Made by a program: the position numbers and the translations under genes. The notes under the pieces were generated by a model. It searched no databases. It saw only the letters and a list, made by a program, of their open reading frames with translations, and was not told the DNA's origin. Positions 43,704 to 55,714 of a DNA stretch of 64,000 nucleotides are shown piece after piece (within the stretch, counting starts at the first letter, position 1; each line of letters starts with the position of its first letter). Source of the DNA: Corbicula japonica (taxonomy: Eukaryota; Mollusca; Bivalvia; Venerida; Cyrenidae); assembly GCA_038501625.1 (NCBI GenBank), contig JAZAYU010000007.1:1-64000 (forward strand), read 5' to 3'.

Positions 43704-43950
43704 GAGGCACGCCACGGGAAAAGGTACATTCGGTAATTTTTGTGTCATTTTTGTTGTAACAGTTACTATATTTAGACTAATTTCTATTATTTTCTCATAA
43801 CAAAACAGTGATTTTGTTACAAAATTTGACAATAAAATTGTATTTTTACCGCGAATTGCATAATAATTATTGTCGTATGCTCAACTTTATGAAGTCGTTA
43901 CAAGGAGGGACGTCAACTGCCCGAAGGTACCTTTTCCCGTGACGTGCCTC
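43704..43950. mobile_element. MITE, 247 bp
   Basis: TIRs of about 30 bases: gaggcacgccacgggaaaag at the left and its near complement cttttcccgtgacgtgcctc at the right. No frame inside; target duplication unclear. Starts 21 bases after the foldback element. Confidence 0.75.
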
Positions 43951-44539
43951 ATTCATATGTATCTCATAGTTATTCAAAGTAATGAAGTGTCAAGTTTCTA
44001 GTTTTGTGAAGTATGTTTGATCCAAGTCTGCTAATGATTAATCGTTATAAAATTGTGCATTAAAGCATGTTGCTTATGTATGATATGTCTGATAATAATG
44101 ATTTATGTAAATATGTCTCCACCACTTTTCTCTGATTGTCCTGCATTTAGAATTAAATTTCCTACTTTTGTTTGAGACCTTATGCTATAAGGAAATCATT
44201 TGAGGTTTTTAAAATGTGCAAAACATACAGGTTTCATGCTCAAATAGGTTTCATATTTTGAAAAGACAAAAAAATAATTTTACAAAATATTTATAATAAG
44301 TCTCCATCAACAGCCTCTAAATTGTCATGTATTTACAAGTTCGCTTGACCGCCACCAGCCTCTCTCCCAAACCCCCCACAAATGAAAAGCGCCATTTATT
44401 TCATTTTTCAAGTTTTCTTTAAAACCACAGTTACAACTGTCAGTATTTTGAATTATGCACGTCTACAATCCCACATTTCTATATAGGATGAAATACCAAG
44501 GCCCATATATAAACTTAAAATATAAAAAAACTAGAAAAA
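43951..44539. other. Noncoding stretch
   Basis: No gene or repeat recognised. Confidence 0.45.
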
Positions 44540-44730
44540 AATATATGCATATCAGGAATGGCCATATCCAGCATAAATAGCCTCCCCACACAGCCAAAAA
44601 AGTAGAGAGGAAAAGAGAGCATGGTATTACAATAATCAGTTTCAAAATAGACGCCGCAAACAAATAACGAAAGTGAGAACCAGAGGGTTACCGCCTTGGA
44701 AGGTCAGTGGAAAAAAAAGCCACTGGGAAA
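44540..44730 (-). repeat. Interspersed repeat R1, fragment
   Basis: tatgcatatcaggaatggcc, tccccacacagccaaa and gaaccagagggttaccgcc match the other R1 copies in reverse orientation. Confidence 0.7.
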
Positions 44731-44734
44731 AAAC

Positions 44735-44880
44735 TCTCTGTACATACAGTCAGTACTTTTACCAGTAAATAATCGGTAACCGATGTCATGCATTGATGTT
44801 TACGTTTATCAGGGTTATCTGATCAAGCTTTGTTGGGGGTTGTCCCGGCTAGCACAGTCGGAAGCGTGATCTGAATTGCA
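44735..44880 (+). mobile_element. SINE-like element fragment, copy 3
   Basis: Body part (tacatacagtcagtactttt, accgatgtcatgca) leading to ttgtcccggctagcacagtc, a damaged A box; the B box half is missing. Confidence 0.6.
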
Positions 44881-46056
44881 TACATTAACTTTGTATTTTA
44901 TTTTCTACTAAATACCGTTAAATTTTGTTACAATTTACTTAGTATGACTGCTTTACATATTTATTTCAGCAAATTGAATATTACATAGCCATTTGATTTC
45001 TTGACAGGGTTCATTTCAAAAGGCTCGCTGAGAACCTCAATATTTACCTGTTTGACGTCACTGATTTACCTGTATGGCGTCACTACTTAAGAAATTTACA
45101 AAATGTAGTTGATTATGGGTTGTTTATTTATTATCAAAAAAATAAGAATAATCTGATCTTTTTCAAATATATAAACTTGAGACAATTGTTTTCTTTAAAC
45201 AGTATAGTGATCCATAATCATACAGCGTAATAAACTAGGAAATAGGTTTTACTTTTTTCTTCATAACAAAATGTAAGGCAAATTATTCAATCAAATTCAA
45301 GGAAATTCCTTAATGAAGTCTTCCCCTAATGGGAAAAATTTCATACTAACTCAAACTTGCAATATTTCTGATGTAGTTGCATTATCTAATTTAAATACAC
45401 ATTTAAACAATTTTTTACCGTGTGCTTTTTGCATTTTCACATTTTTAATTCGCCGACTTCTTTTTTTGTGTATGGGAAAAATACAACGGTACATGATCTC
45501 AAAAAAGTTTATTTTTTTTTAGTTTTTGGACAAATTTCTATGCAAAAAACATTAATTCACTGCAGATATAATTGTTCTTATTATAAAAGTTCATATCGTG
45601 AGTGATTTCAATAAAATAGCTATTATATTGTTGAAAACTTCAGTGACAGTATACAGGAATTTCTTTAAATTCTCGAAAAGACAAAATTGCCGAAGTCACT
45701 TTAGCCTACCTTTTTCAAATATTGAAGTAGGTACACCAATAAACATTACATAAATATCATCTATAATCATAACTGAGTAACATATAACAATTTGAAATAT
45801 TTTTACCGTAGTTAACTTCAGAAATTAAGATTTGAAAATTACTACCCACAGTTTTGAGATATGACCAGAGAGCAAAAAAGACAGAATATGAAATGAAATT
45901 TTATTATTTTCCTAAACATAAATACATCAGAAAGATGTTTATTTTAATAAATGAATGTACTATAACACTGCAGTGATGTCTACAATTACACAAGTACTGT
46001 TCACCATAACACAGAGCAAAATATTAAAGATTTAAAGAGAGTTCAAAGTACCTTGT
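44881..46056. other. Noncoding AT-rich stretch
   Basis: Short frames at 45313-45605 overlap each other and resemble nothing known. No gene seen. Confidence 0.45.
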
Positions 46057-46225
46057 GAAACGGAAAACACAGTCCTACCTCTTAATTTTTATTTCTAATT
46101 AAGAAATTTTCAACAAAAAATCTTTCTCACAAAGCTTGAAGGGTCCTATTTAAAATGCAAAAATAATTTTGAAGATATACTGTAAAAATAAAGAAATTAA
46201 ATGGTAGGACCGTGTTTTCCGTTTC
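46057..46225. mobile_element. MITE, about 169 bp
   Basis: Left gaaacggaaaacacagtcct is inverted as taggaccgtgttttccgttt at the right. Small AT-rich interior; target duplication unclear. Confidence 0.6.
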
Positions 46226-46967
46226 CGACTAAATTTTAGTAAAAAGACGGTCCATCTTTAAGAAAATGAAATATTTATCTTCCAGTTGAAAAATTTTCAA
46301 AATAAATGATTCTATTATAGCACGAATGTTATTTTTAAGATGCAAAACGAATTTTGATTATATCTTAGGAAATCACGTTGTTGAATGGAGAACGGTTTTT
46401 CCTTTTTGGGCCGTACTTTACTTTTACGACGGGGCCGTATTTTAAACCTGTCCGTATTTGTAACTCGGACTTTTACAGGCATTTCCGTCGCACAAATACA
46501 CGATGGCGTAGTTGTGTTCTATCAATAACGCTCTACTGTTTTGTTTCCGTATTGTTTGATGCTTACAAGCATTAAATCTCACTCGAAAATCACGTTTTCT
46601 ACCTGCATTAGGTTTTGTACTTTCGTTTTGCATGCAGGGAATTCCCAGTACGTCACGTGATCAGAACTTGGGTTTTTTAAATTATTTTCTTTCTTAACAT
46701 GATATATGTCGAAAAGTTTGCCCACTATAACATATTTTAACCATTTTAACTTCTAAACTACACATTAACAATTTATTTTGTGTTATTGTGTAAAATTAAA
46801 TTTTTCACCGGGCAAAAACGATAACTACGGCCGCGACCGAACTACGGCGTTATCGACCGAAGCTCATTAGGGGAAGCTTTCCTTAAAAGTAAAATCAAAA
46901 TCAATAACCGCTTGACGTCATTTCCGGAAGACAAATGTTCGCTCTCCAGAAAGAGGCAATATCATTT
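46226..46967. other. Noncoding stretch
   Basis: A degraded echo of the MITE end (gaacggtttttcc) lies near 46390. No gene seen. Confidence 0.4.
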
Positions 46968-47200
46968 GAAATTCACAGATGAGCTATTTGTGTAGTGTGG
47001 CGGTCGTAAAAAGTGTCCGGGTACAACAGTTCAGTATGGTTATCAGTAAAATAACTCGTTGTCGTGCAGTGATGATAACGTACATCAATGCTATCCGATC
47101 AAATTTTTTTGGGGATCGTCCCGGCTAGCTCAATAGGTTGAGTTGTCGGAAAGGCTAGGCGCTGTGGCCGTGACAGTGCGGGTTCGCTCCGAGGTAGAGG
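46968..47200 (+). mobile_element. SINE-like element with a 3' tRNA-like part, copy 4
   Basis: Plus strand: body gtgtggcggtcgtaaaaagt... then ccggctagctcaataggttg (A box) and gtgcgggttcgctcc (B box). Same order, body then tRNA-like, as copies 1 and 2. Confidence 0.75.
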
Positions 47201-47467
47201 TAAGATTATTTGTATTAGTTGTTATCTCTTTTCATGATAAGAATGCTTTTTCCATTGAGAATGTTTTTGTAAAACAAAATAATCAAAATCACCAAAGATA
47301 TTTCAACGGACATACATCGAACAAGCAAAACAATAACTTCATTGTTTTGATTTGATGACTATGTTCCTCCAGTGTTTGTACAACCCAGTTCAGCCATAAG
47401 AGTGAAAGTGTTTTCCTTAATTTACTTTCAACAAGTCCCATCAAATTGTTTCAGAAACGAGTCAGAC

Positions 47468-49561
47468 TTATAAGCCACGCCCATGTTGACACAATTTAAT
47501 ATACTGATGATATACTAAAAGTCCAAGGAGCCACTTGGCCGCATTGTGTCTTGGTCGAAATTTTAAAGAGCACTTATAACACAAAAACGCCAATTTAAGC
47601 ACGCCTTGGCTTGCAAACCACTGACCAATAAGATTGCAAAGAGTTTCAGGGTGACGTACATGTTGTGTGTTAGATTCCAGTATGCTACACATATTGGTTA
47701 TCGCATTTTGTGCTTGCACACCTTGTCCGATTTCCACATTTATCAAACATTTGAGGTAGTACAAATACGGAAGCGCATCGATCTCAGCTGTGTGATTCAC
47801 ATCAAAGAATTGTTCTGCCAGTTTTTCATCGTCAAATCGGTTTTTTCTGTACATTTCGAATATTAGACCTCGCGGACAGATTGAACATTCCTGTTTCAGG
47901 AACCGAACACAACAAGCAAATTCAGAGTTCTCACTAAGCATTTTACCTTTCCATAATCCAAATCCAAACCAACATAACGAGTATATGTTCGCTTTAGAAT
48001 AACGTTCACACTCATGTTCGACGATATCTAAGGCTTTGACATATTCACGCATTTTGTAATATACAGTTGCCAGCTTGAGAAGGGCGGAAAGTTCATCGTG
48101 GACTTTTGAGCCTTTTAGAATACTCAGTTTATATTCTAAATCGTAGTTTTTGTTGGACATGTTATATGATATTTCAATAGCAGCTTCATTTCCTAGCATA
48201 CCAGGAAGTAACATTTTTGCACCCCTCATTTCATCCTCGTGGCCAAAACAAAGGATTAAACGGAGTTTACAATTCTCGTTCCGAATTTTCGATAATAATT
48301 CGTTGTGAGTAAGAGCACCATTTATTGTAGAGTTACCTGGTCCGAACATGTCACTCACCAAGAAACTTCTATAACTTTTTTCGGTGTACAGAAGAGATTG
48401 TTTAATATGCATTGACACTTCAGATGATGATAGCCCAGGAGGAAGTTTCATCGGCATTTTTGTGAATTGGGATAACCTAATATTCAAATTATCAAGTTTT
48501 ATTTTGTAAAAATACATAGTTTCAGCCTCTATCAAAATGTCTAGCCTTTCCTTAAGCCTTTTTTTGACATTGAGAGAAAGTTTTCCGAGAAATAGGTTTA
48601 AATTGTGATTAATAAAGTGTGGACAATATCCTGACTCTAGCCATAATGAAAGTGTTTTCAAGCACCGAAGAAGGAAACTAAACAGTGTCTCTGCCTTCCA
48701 GTCTTTTGTATTTGTTTCAGCAACAGTAAAGAAAAGTACTGTTTTTAGATGATAACTTGTAATCCTGCTATTTAGGTAGCTTTTCTTGATCAATTTCAAC
48801 ATTACGTAACACTGAAGCTGTATGATATTTAAACTAAACATCAAGTATCTTTCAGTATTTGAATATGATATTCTCCACTCGGCAAATTTTCTATCACTTT
48901 TACCATGTCCAACTGCTACAAGCAAACTTGTGTGTTGTTTAATTTCTTTAAGCATCTTTTTGGATGGCCAATTTCTCCTTTGTTGATTCAAAAACCTGTC
49001 TTTAGACTCAGCTGGCCAAGAAGCGAATGGAAAAGCTCCTAATCCGTCTACATTATTTTCGGTTTTCATTGTAGGTCCGCGACGTTTTTTTATCGATGCA
49101 AATGGATAGCTAGGGATTTGTATTTCTAGCATTCCGCGATTAAGAACACATATCTTGTTTTTATCCGTGACGCTGTTTTGCTTTAAGACTTCGGCGTGAG
49201 GTGGCAATGCTGAACCTTCCAATAAATGAAGACGACAGTAGCCAGGGGCAGTTGTTTCATCTTTGACTGCCAGGAGATTCAACTTTGTACAATCTTTTTC
49301 ATTTTCAGTTTGAATTACATTAATACGTTTATTGTAGAAGAGTTTATCAACATCAGAATTTAAGTCCATAGTTGTAGATCCTTCCGATTGGCTACCGAAG
49401 AAGCGAGTTACGTTATCATGGAAATGCACACCATACATGTTCTCTATGTTAAGAAATGTTTGTCTTCTGGCTTGTACAATATCATCTTTTATACCTATAT
49501 CTTCCAATACTTTAGACAAATTCACGGAAAAGTGTTCATTTACGTATTTGAACTTAGACAT
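47468..49561 (-). CDS. cGAS-like receptor (Mab-21 nucleotidyltransferase + TPR-like region), beta copy 2
   Basis: Intact single-exon protein of 697 residues, starting MSKFKYVNEHF at 49561, just after acceptor-like gcacgtacag. GS at residues 56-57, D70 and D72 in SDVDKLF, D172 in VDGLGAF before ASWP, WRISYS, YCPHFIN. Residues about 440-697 carry the conserved MLLPGMLGNEAAIEIS segment and TPR-like units ending NNAAKWLLGLLVY-like (here HNAAKWLLGLLVY). Where other members have D-W after ASWPxES, this has D-R. It lies outside block B on its left, inverted relative to the other beta genes. Likely cyclic-dinucleotide synthase; the ligand is unknown. Confidence 0.92.
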   Translation of the reverse strand: MSKFKYVNEHFSVNLSKVLEDIGIKDDIVQARRQTFLNIENMYGVHFHDNVTRFFGSQSEGSTTMDLNSDVDKLFYNKRINVIQTENEKDCTKLNLLAVKDETTAPGYCRLHLLEGSALPPHAEVLKQNSVTDKNKICVLNRGMLEIQIPSYPFASIKKRRGPTMKTENNVDGLGAFPFASWPAESKDRFLNQQRRNWPSKKMLKEIKQHTSLLVAVGHGKSDRKFAEWRISYSNTERYLMFSLNIIQLQCYVMLKLIKKSYLNSRITSYHLKTVLFFTVAETNTKDWKAETLFSFLLRCLKTLSLWLESGYCPHFINHNLNLFLGKLSLNVKKRLKERLDILIEAETMYFYKIKLDNLNIRLSQFTKMPMKLPPGLSSSEVSMHIKQSLLYTEKSYRSFLVSDMFGPGNSTINGALTHNELLSKIRNENCKLRLILCFGHEDEMRGAKMLLPGMLGNEAAIEISYNMSNKNYDLEYKLSILKGSKVHDELSALLKLATVYYKMREYVKALDIVEHECERYSKANIYSLCWFGFGLWKGKMLSENSEFACCVRFLKQECSICPRGLIFEMYRKNRFDDEKLAEQFFDVNHTAEIDALPYLYYLKCLINVEIGQGVQAQNAITNMCSILESNTQHVRHPETLCNLIGQWFASQGVLKLAFLCYKCSLKFRPRHNAAKWLLGLLVYHQYIKLCQHGRGL

Positions 49562-50169
49562 ATTTTGTTCACTGTACGTGCAATTCTGTTTCTCTAAAAT
49601 AATATATAGAATATAACTAGATTCTTTATCTGATAGTCACAATGGTTGCTTCCTTGTTTGCCATTTTGAAATTACAGATACTTCCATTCATCACACGGAA
49701 AAAGATGAATCTACGCAACATAATCCCGAACAGTTTCCGTCTGTACATGCCTTGTCATTAAAATAATAAAATATCAAAACAATATATGGTCTAAAATGAA
49801 TTATTTTAATACTTTGAATTAGTTCTTTGAGATATTAGTCATTCTGTTTGGTTGCAATACTTAAAAAAAATCACAAACGTTTCAATAAAAAGTTTAAATT
49901 ACATTCACTGATAAGACATTATATTTACATGTTTCACAGCGTTATTGAACAGCTTTTAAAGATAAAATATAGGATCAATGAATTTATTCAATATGTTATC
50001 AGGGATTTGATTAAACCTTGTTTATAATATCTGAACGACATGAAATTTGAAGATAAGAGGAAAGTGGGTATGTCGGCATATTTCTGCCACGATATATCTT
50101 TGTAGTTATGATCGCGAAACGTAGAAATAATGACAGCTTTAAAATACATGTACTTATGATTTTGTGTTT
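49562..50169 (-). promoter_or_regulatory. Upstream region of beta copy 2
   Basis: Bases about 49950-50115 match, inverted, the conserved upstream segment of beta copies 1 and 3 (10005-10180 and 55165-55340). The first 390 bases before the ATG align less well. A promoter and noncoding first exon are inferred. Confidence 0.45.
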
Positions 50170-50755
50170 GTTTGATGTATGCCTTTGGTCATATGAGAAC
50201 CTGACTTGGCAAGTGTGTGGTTAATGTACCAGAAAATCTTGTTTATATAGTGTGCCACTGACATGTTCCAAGAGTGAAAACCAACAGTTTTTTTTAAAAT
50301 ATATCTATTTTGTAGCTGACCGATAAACTTTGAAGCTCACGCTTTCATTTCTTTTCTGAGAAATGCTGTTGTCCAGACCCTTACCCTTTTACTTTGTTTT
50401 CTAGGGACCTTATGACGTGTGCGCTGGTACGCTATAGAACCTAGTTTAAAAACCATCCTAAAACCCTATGGTAATATGGAAACACATCAGCTCTTTTTTC
50501 TGTTAAATGTTTGTGATGATTTTTTAAAAATGAAATTGATCAAAATATAAAAATCGTATATCTGTATTAGATGTAAATATTAATCGGAATTGTACTATAT
50601 ACGGTGTTAATATTGAGTTGCGCTCATCCCGGGGCTAGGCGGCGTGGGCACTAATATGCATTTCCAATACTACCATGAACAGGCTCAATCAAACCGAGCC
50701 TGCAATATTTTCAGATATGTCGTGTTCGGTGGTTTTCAAAGTTTCTTTTTTTTAT
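50170..50755 (+). repeat. Degraded R1 followed by R2
   Basis: R1-like catatgagaacctgacttgg and tgccactgac at 50195-50275; R2 (gaacaggctcaatcaaaccg, agcctgcaatattttcag, cgtgttcggtgg) at 50625-50740. Confidence 0.6.
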
Positions 50756-51355
50756 TGTAAATCTGTGAATGATTGATTTAAATATTGCCGTTAAGTCGTT
50801 TTTGCTTAATGGCTCGTTTAATTTATTTATGAGAATCAAGTTACAAAGCAAACTATGCCATTTCAGTATGTGAACAAACGCCATGAGAAAAATCTACAAG
50901 ATTTTAACCTGATAATTCATTGGACAAATACACTGTTTAAGACAAACATGACTCCAGACAGAAACCATCTGCGAGATTCATCTTTTGGAATCGATTTGTC
51001 AGCGAAAATTCTATTTGGAAGCATTTAAAAAAGTATATAATAAGTTAAAACTGACCGATAATAAAACAAACTCAGACAAGCACTCTTTCATGTATTTTAT
51101 ACATGTATATTTAATCAATATTCTAAATTTGCATAATATAATAAAAGTTCAAAAACATCAATGTGCTCATTGGAAGGTACATTTTTGGAAAACACAAAGA
51201 AGTTTTCAGAAAAACAAACTGCATGGCAAACCGCCGTTTTTATCAGCAGAAAGTTAACGCAGAATAATGGCAGAGTCGATAAACATAAGAATATTTTTTT
51301 CTCTTAAATTTGATTGACTGTATCTAAGATTAATCTGATGAAAACCATAATTATT
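50756..51355. other. Left end of duplicated block B
   Basis: From about 50880 this matches 3890-4570 of block A, but the 34-bp minisatellite is down to about one unit. No gene seen. Confidence 0.55.
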
Positions 51356-53455
51356 TTAAATCAATTTTGAGTACTCCTTATACAGTAAAAGGCCAAGAAG
51401 CCACTTTGCAGCATTGTTATCGGGTATTTGTTTCAATGACAAAGTGTAATACTTGAGGGCTAATGTACTCTGCCCTTCATTTGCATACCACTGACCAATG
51501 AGATTTAAAATAGTATCTGGGTGAGCTACGGGGTCATCTGGATGGCTGCTTTTTATGTATTTATCCATTTCCAAAATTGCATCTTCAGCTTGCTTCTTTT
51601 GTCCTAGTTCCTTATAAAGCAAAGACTTTAGTTAATAAAAATATGGAAGCGGGTCTATTTCAGCTGAGTCCATCCAAGATTGCATTTCCTCATATCGGTT
51701 TATCCTGTCAAGCTTTGTTGATCGATACATTTCGTACACAAGGCCTCGTGGACATATCGGCAGTTCTTGTTGTAGAAATCGAACACAACAGGCAAATTTC
51801 CAATTTTCATTGCACTTTTCAGTCACAATCATTTGCTGCGGGCAAACAGTGTAAAGGTTCTAGAGGGATCCTTCCTTTATTAAATATTCCAAATACGAGA
51901 AAACTTTGCTTTTCTCGCGCAACACGTAATGTATAGTTGCCAATTTGAGAACCGCTGACACCATATCATGATTTTGAGAAGATTTAAGTTCCTCTAGTAT
52001 GTTGTCACAAACAGGATGTCCGTTGAATACGACTTCAGACGCCTTGATGGCGGCCTTATTACCTACAATACCTGGTAGTAAAGCCTGAGCAGCCTCTTTT
52101 TCTTCCAAACTGCCGTTTTCAAGAACATATCTCATTCTTAATTCTTCATCTGAAAACAACTTCTTTAATTTCATCCTTGGCAATATAGTTTCCGAATATA
52201 CCAATCCGAAAACGTCATTCGTAAGAAAGCTTCTATAGTTTGTTTCGATATACCGCAAATATTGCTTAATATGCACTGAATTTGTCATTTTGGACATAAT
52301 TTGATTGTTAATTTCGTTAAAATACTTTGTTTCATTTTCAATCAAAAGAGTTACCCTTTTACTTAATCTTTTCCTGTCATACAAAGAAAACTTCCCCTGA
52401 AATAAATTTACTTCATTATTGATAAAGTGTGGACAGTTTCCTAATTGAAGCCACAATGAAAGTGTTTTTAAACACCGAAGAACAAAAGAAAGAAGAGTTT
52501 CTTTAGTCCAGTCATTTTCGTTGGACGCAGCTACAGTAAAGAAAAGTATTGTTTTCAGATGATAACTTGTAATTTTCTTATTCAGAAAACGTTTTTTGAT
52601 CAGTTTAAGTAACACGTAACATTGAAGTTGCACAATGTTCATACTGAACATTAAATATCGTTCAGTTATTGAATACGAAATCCTCCATTCCATGAAATTT
52701 TGATCGCTTTTACGGTGGCCAGCTGGCACCAGCAAACATGTGTTATTTTTAATTATAGCCATCATCTTACGCGACGGCCAATTTGCTGTACGTTTTCTCA
52801 ATATCCAGTCTCTAGACTCCATTGGCCAGGAAGCAAATGGCAAAGCTCCTACATTATCCATGTTACGTTCGGAAGCATTTGCAGGGCCGTGTCGTTTCGT
52901 ATAATATGAACTATTAGTTGAAAATTTAAAGTCAGTCATTTGCAACATGGCTTGGTTTCGGACGCACAGATGTTTGTTTTTGTCGTATACGCTATTCCAA
53001 AACATGACAGTAGCTAGTCGATAACCTTCTACTTGAGATTTTATGCCTAAGTGTTGAGTATACGAAGGTGAGACGTGAGTACCCTCATGTGAGTATAAGT
53101 CTTGAAAAAGTTCTGTGAACATCAAGTGAATGCGACAGTAACCTGGGGCTGTCGATTCGTCTTTAACAATCACAAAGTTAAATTTTCCACATACCTTTTC
53201 CGCATCTGATTGAACAACATTGAAGTTTTTATAGTACGAGAGCTTATCTAAATCAGAATCAATGGTTGTAGTTCCTTCCGACTGACTACCGAAAAAGTAG
53301 GTAACATCATCTTTAAAATGTAGGCCATACATGTTTTCTATACGAATAAACGTTTTTCTTCTGGTTTGTATGACGTCTTCGTTAATGCCCTTTTCTTCAA
53401 GCTTGTTTGACAGTTTCACAGAAAATTCTTTATGCTTGCATTTGAATGTTGACAT
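51356..53455 (-). pseudogene. cGAS-like receptor, gamma subfamily copy 2, two internal stop codons
   Basis: A single 700-codon frame from the ATG at 53455 (MSTFKCKH) to 51356 with a TAG at 51860-51862 (after 531 residues) and a TAA at 51632-51634. Gamma copy 1 has sense codons at both places (SHENLY and YYLKAI), while this copy is open where copy 1 has its stop. The Mab-21 domain is complete: GS at 56-57, D68 and D70, a third Asp in MDNVGAL before ASWP, WRISYS. After the stops the TPR-like part is still readable (NLIGQWYANEGQ, NNAAKWLLGLLLY). Pseudogene, or a 531-residue protein with a shortened C-terminal region. Confidence 0.85.
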
Positions 53456-53571
53456 CGTGGTTTCTGTTACTCGACAGCACTGACACAGCACATGCGTCTG
53501 TAAACAAAATCACATAAATAGTATTTTCCGCAAAAACATTTCTTTAAAAATTGTAAAAATTGCCAAACTCA

Positions 53572-53575
53572 GTAA

Positions 53576-53610
<35 letters not shown>

Positions 53611-53633
53611 ATAATAATAATAATAATAATAAT

Positions 53634-53718
<85 letters not shown>

Positions 53719-53739
53719 GTAATAATAATAATAATAATC
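53572..53739. repeat. (ACT)n(AAT)n microsatellite
   Basis: About ten act units then a long aat tract with a few changes. Longer counterpart of 7296-7379. Poly-Leu/Ile frames are artefacts. Confidence 0.95.
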
Positions 53740-54589
53740 TAAAGGTTGTAAGGTGAATCTCTTGAAAGCTATGTTTGAAGGAAACGAATGCCCTGTTTTA
53801 ATTTAATTTACGTTCTAGTGACATTTTGTACATATAAGATTAATAATCAATCATATCATCATCTTTTGCGTTGATAAGTTTCAAAAAAGTGCAAGCGTAT
53901 TCAAGGACTACACCTTACATTTACGGAAATCTTTGGATAGGAAAACTAAATGGAAAAGGTACCTTCGGACAGTTGACGTCATTCCTTGAAATGACATCAT
54001 AAGGTTGAGCAGACGACATCAAAACATATAACTTAATCACCGTTAAGTATGACAAAATAAAAGATAAGTGTAAGTTCTGTACGAATATAGTTACTGTAAC
54101 AACTGAAATTTCAAAAATATTACCAAGTTACATTTCGCATACACCATCAGCAAACTATTATAGTGGTTTTCTTGTTACATGTGTACATGACAACTGAAAA
54201 CCGCTTATTTCAAAATAAAGAACTCAGCGCATTAAACTTTCAAATCTATGAACGTATATATTATAAAGAATACTGAAAAATAGACTCGACATGAAGAGTT
54301 TATAACATAAATAAAATCGATACTTAATAAAGTTGTTAATTTATATATTTCTATTAAATATTGTTTAATTTAAAAATATTTACCTGAATAAAACATAAAC
54401 GAAAACCCTCTTTTAAAATATATTAATGAAAATATGTCCTAAGACCAGAACGCATTGATTTTAAAATATCGCGAAAGCCGTCCACAATCAATATACATGT
54501 AATTTGAGAGATCTTTTCAATAGAAAATAATTACTTTAACTAGCTTCAACGCTTTTACAGCTCTAGTGGTTTTTGACAATACAGAAAAA
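53740..54589. other. Noncoding stretch of block B
   Basis: Aligns with 7380-8256 of block A; no frame is kept in both. Confidence 0.55.
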
Positions 54590-55065
54590 ACACATACACG
54601 TCATGTTCTCATATGACCGAACACATACACGTCATGTTCTTATATGAAAGAACACATACACGTCATGTTCTCATATGACCGAACACGTCATGTTCTCATA
54701 TGAAGAAACACATACACGTAAGGTTCTCATGTGACCGAACACAAACACGTAAGGATCTCATATGACCGAACACATGCACGTTATGTTCTCATATGACCGA
54801 ACACATACACGTCATGTTCTCATATGACCGAACACATACACGTCATGTTCTCATACGACCGAACACATACACGTCATGTTCTCATATGACCGAACACATA
54901 CACGTCATGTTCTCATATGACCGAACACATACACGTCATGTTTTCATACGACCGAACACATTCACGTCATGTTCTAATATGACCGAACACATACACTTCA
55001 TGTTCTCATATGACCGAAGACATACAGGACATGCTTTCATATGACCGAACACTTACATATCCGAA
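54590..55065. repeat. 31-bp minisatellite, shorter array
   Basis: Same unit as 9200-9930, about 15 copies, with one deletion inside (cgaacacgtcatg near 54680). Confidence 0.95.
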
Positions 55066-55714
55066 ATTATACAAGTTTCCTATTAAGTGGAGTCCTTCCA
55101 ACCCACCTAGTTATCGCCCTTGGTGTATGCATACATTTCACAAACATGAAATCATAACTATCTAATGGCTGCGATTTTTTTCTACATTTCGCGATGGCTA
55201 TCAAGATATATCGTGCAGAAATGTACCATCATACTCATTTACCAACTCAAATTACATGTGGTTAAGTTAAACAAAGCTTTATCAAATACCTGATATTATA
55301 TTGAATAGATACATTGATCCTATATTTTATCTTTAAAGGCCATTCAATAACACTGTCAAACATGTTAATATCATGTCTTAATAGTGTACGCACTTTAAGC
55401 GATAATTAAAATGCTTGTGATTTAAATAAAATGCAACTGAATGGATAATAAAGAGCTTATTCCAAGTATTGGAATAATATATGATTTACTATATAACGTG
55501 TCGATATTATACGCTCTTTTAGAGAAGTCATGTACAAACTGAATTTGTTCGATATTATGTTGCGTAGATTCATCTATTCCGTGTGATGAATTAAAGTATA
55601 TGTGATTTCAAGATGCGATAAAAGTAGGCAACAAGTGTGACTATCAGGAAAAAATTCAAGTTTTATTTTATGTATAATTTTAAATAAACAAAATTGCACG
55701 TATAGTGATCAAAT
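55066..55714 (+). promoter_or_regulatory. Conserved upstream region of beta copy 3
   Basis: Close duplicate of 9931-10550, with a short unmatched insertion near 55105-55145. Carries the segment shared by all three beta genes. Confidence 0.5.
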
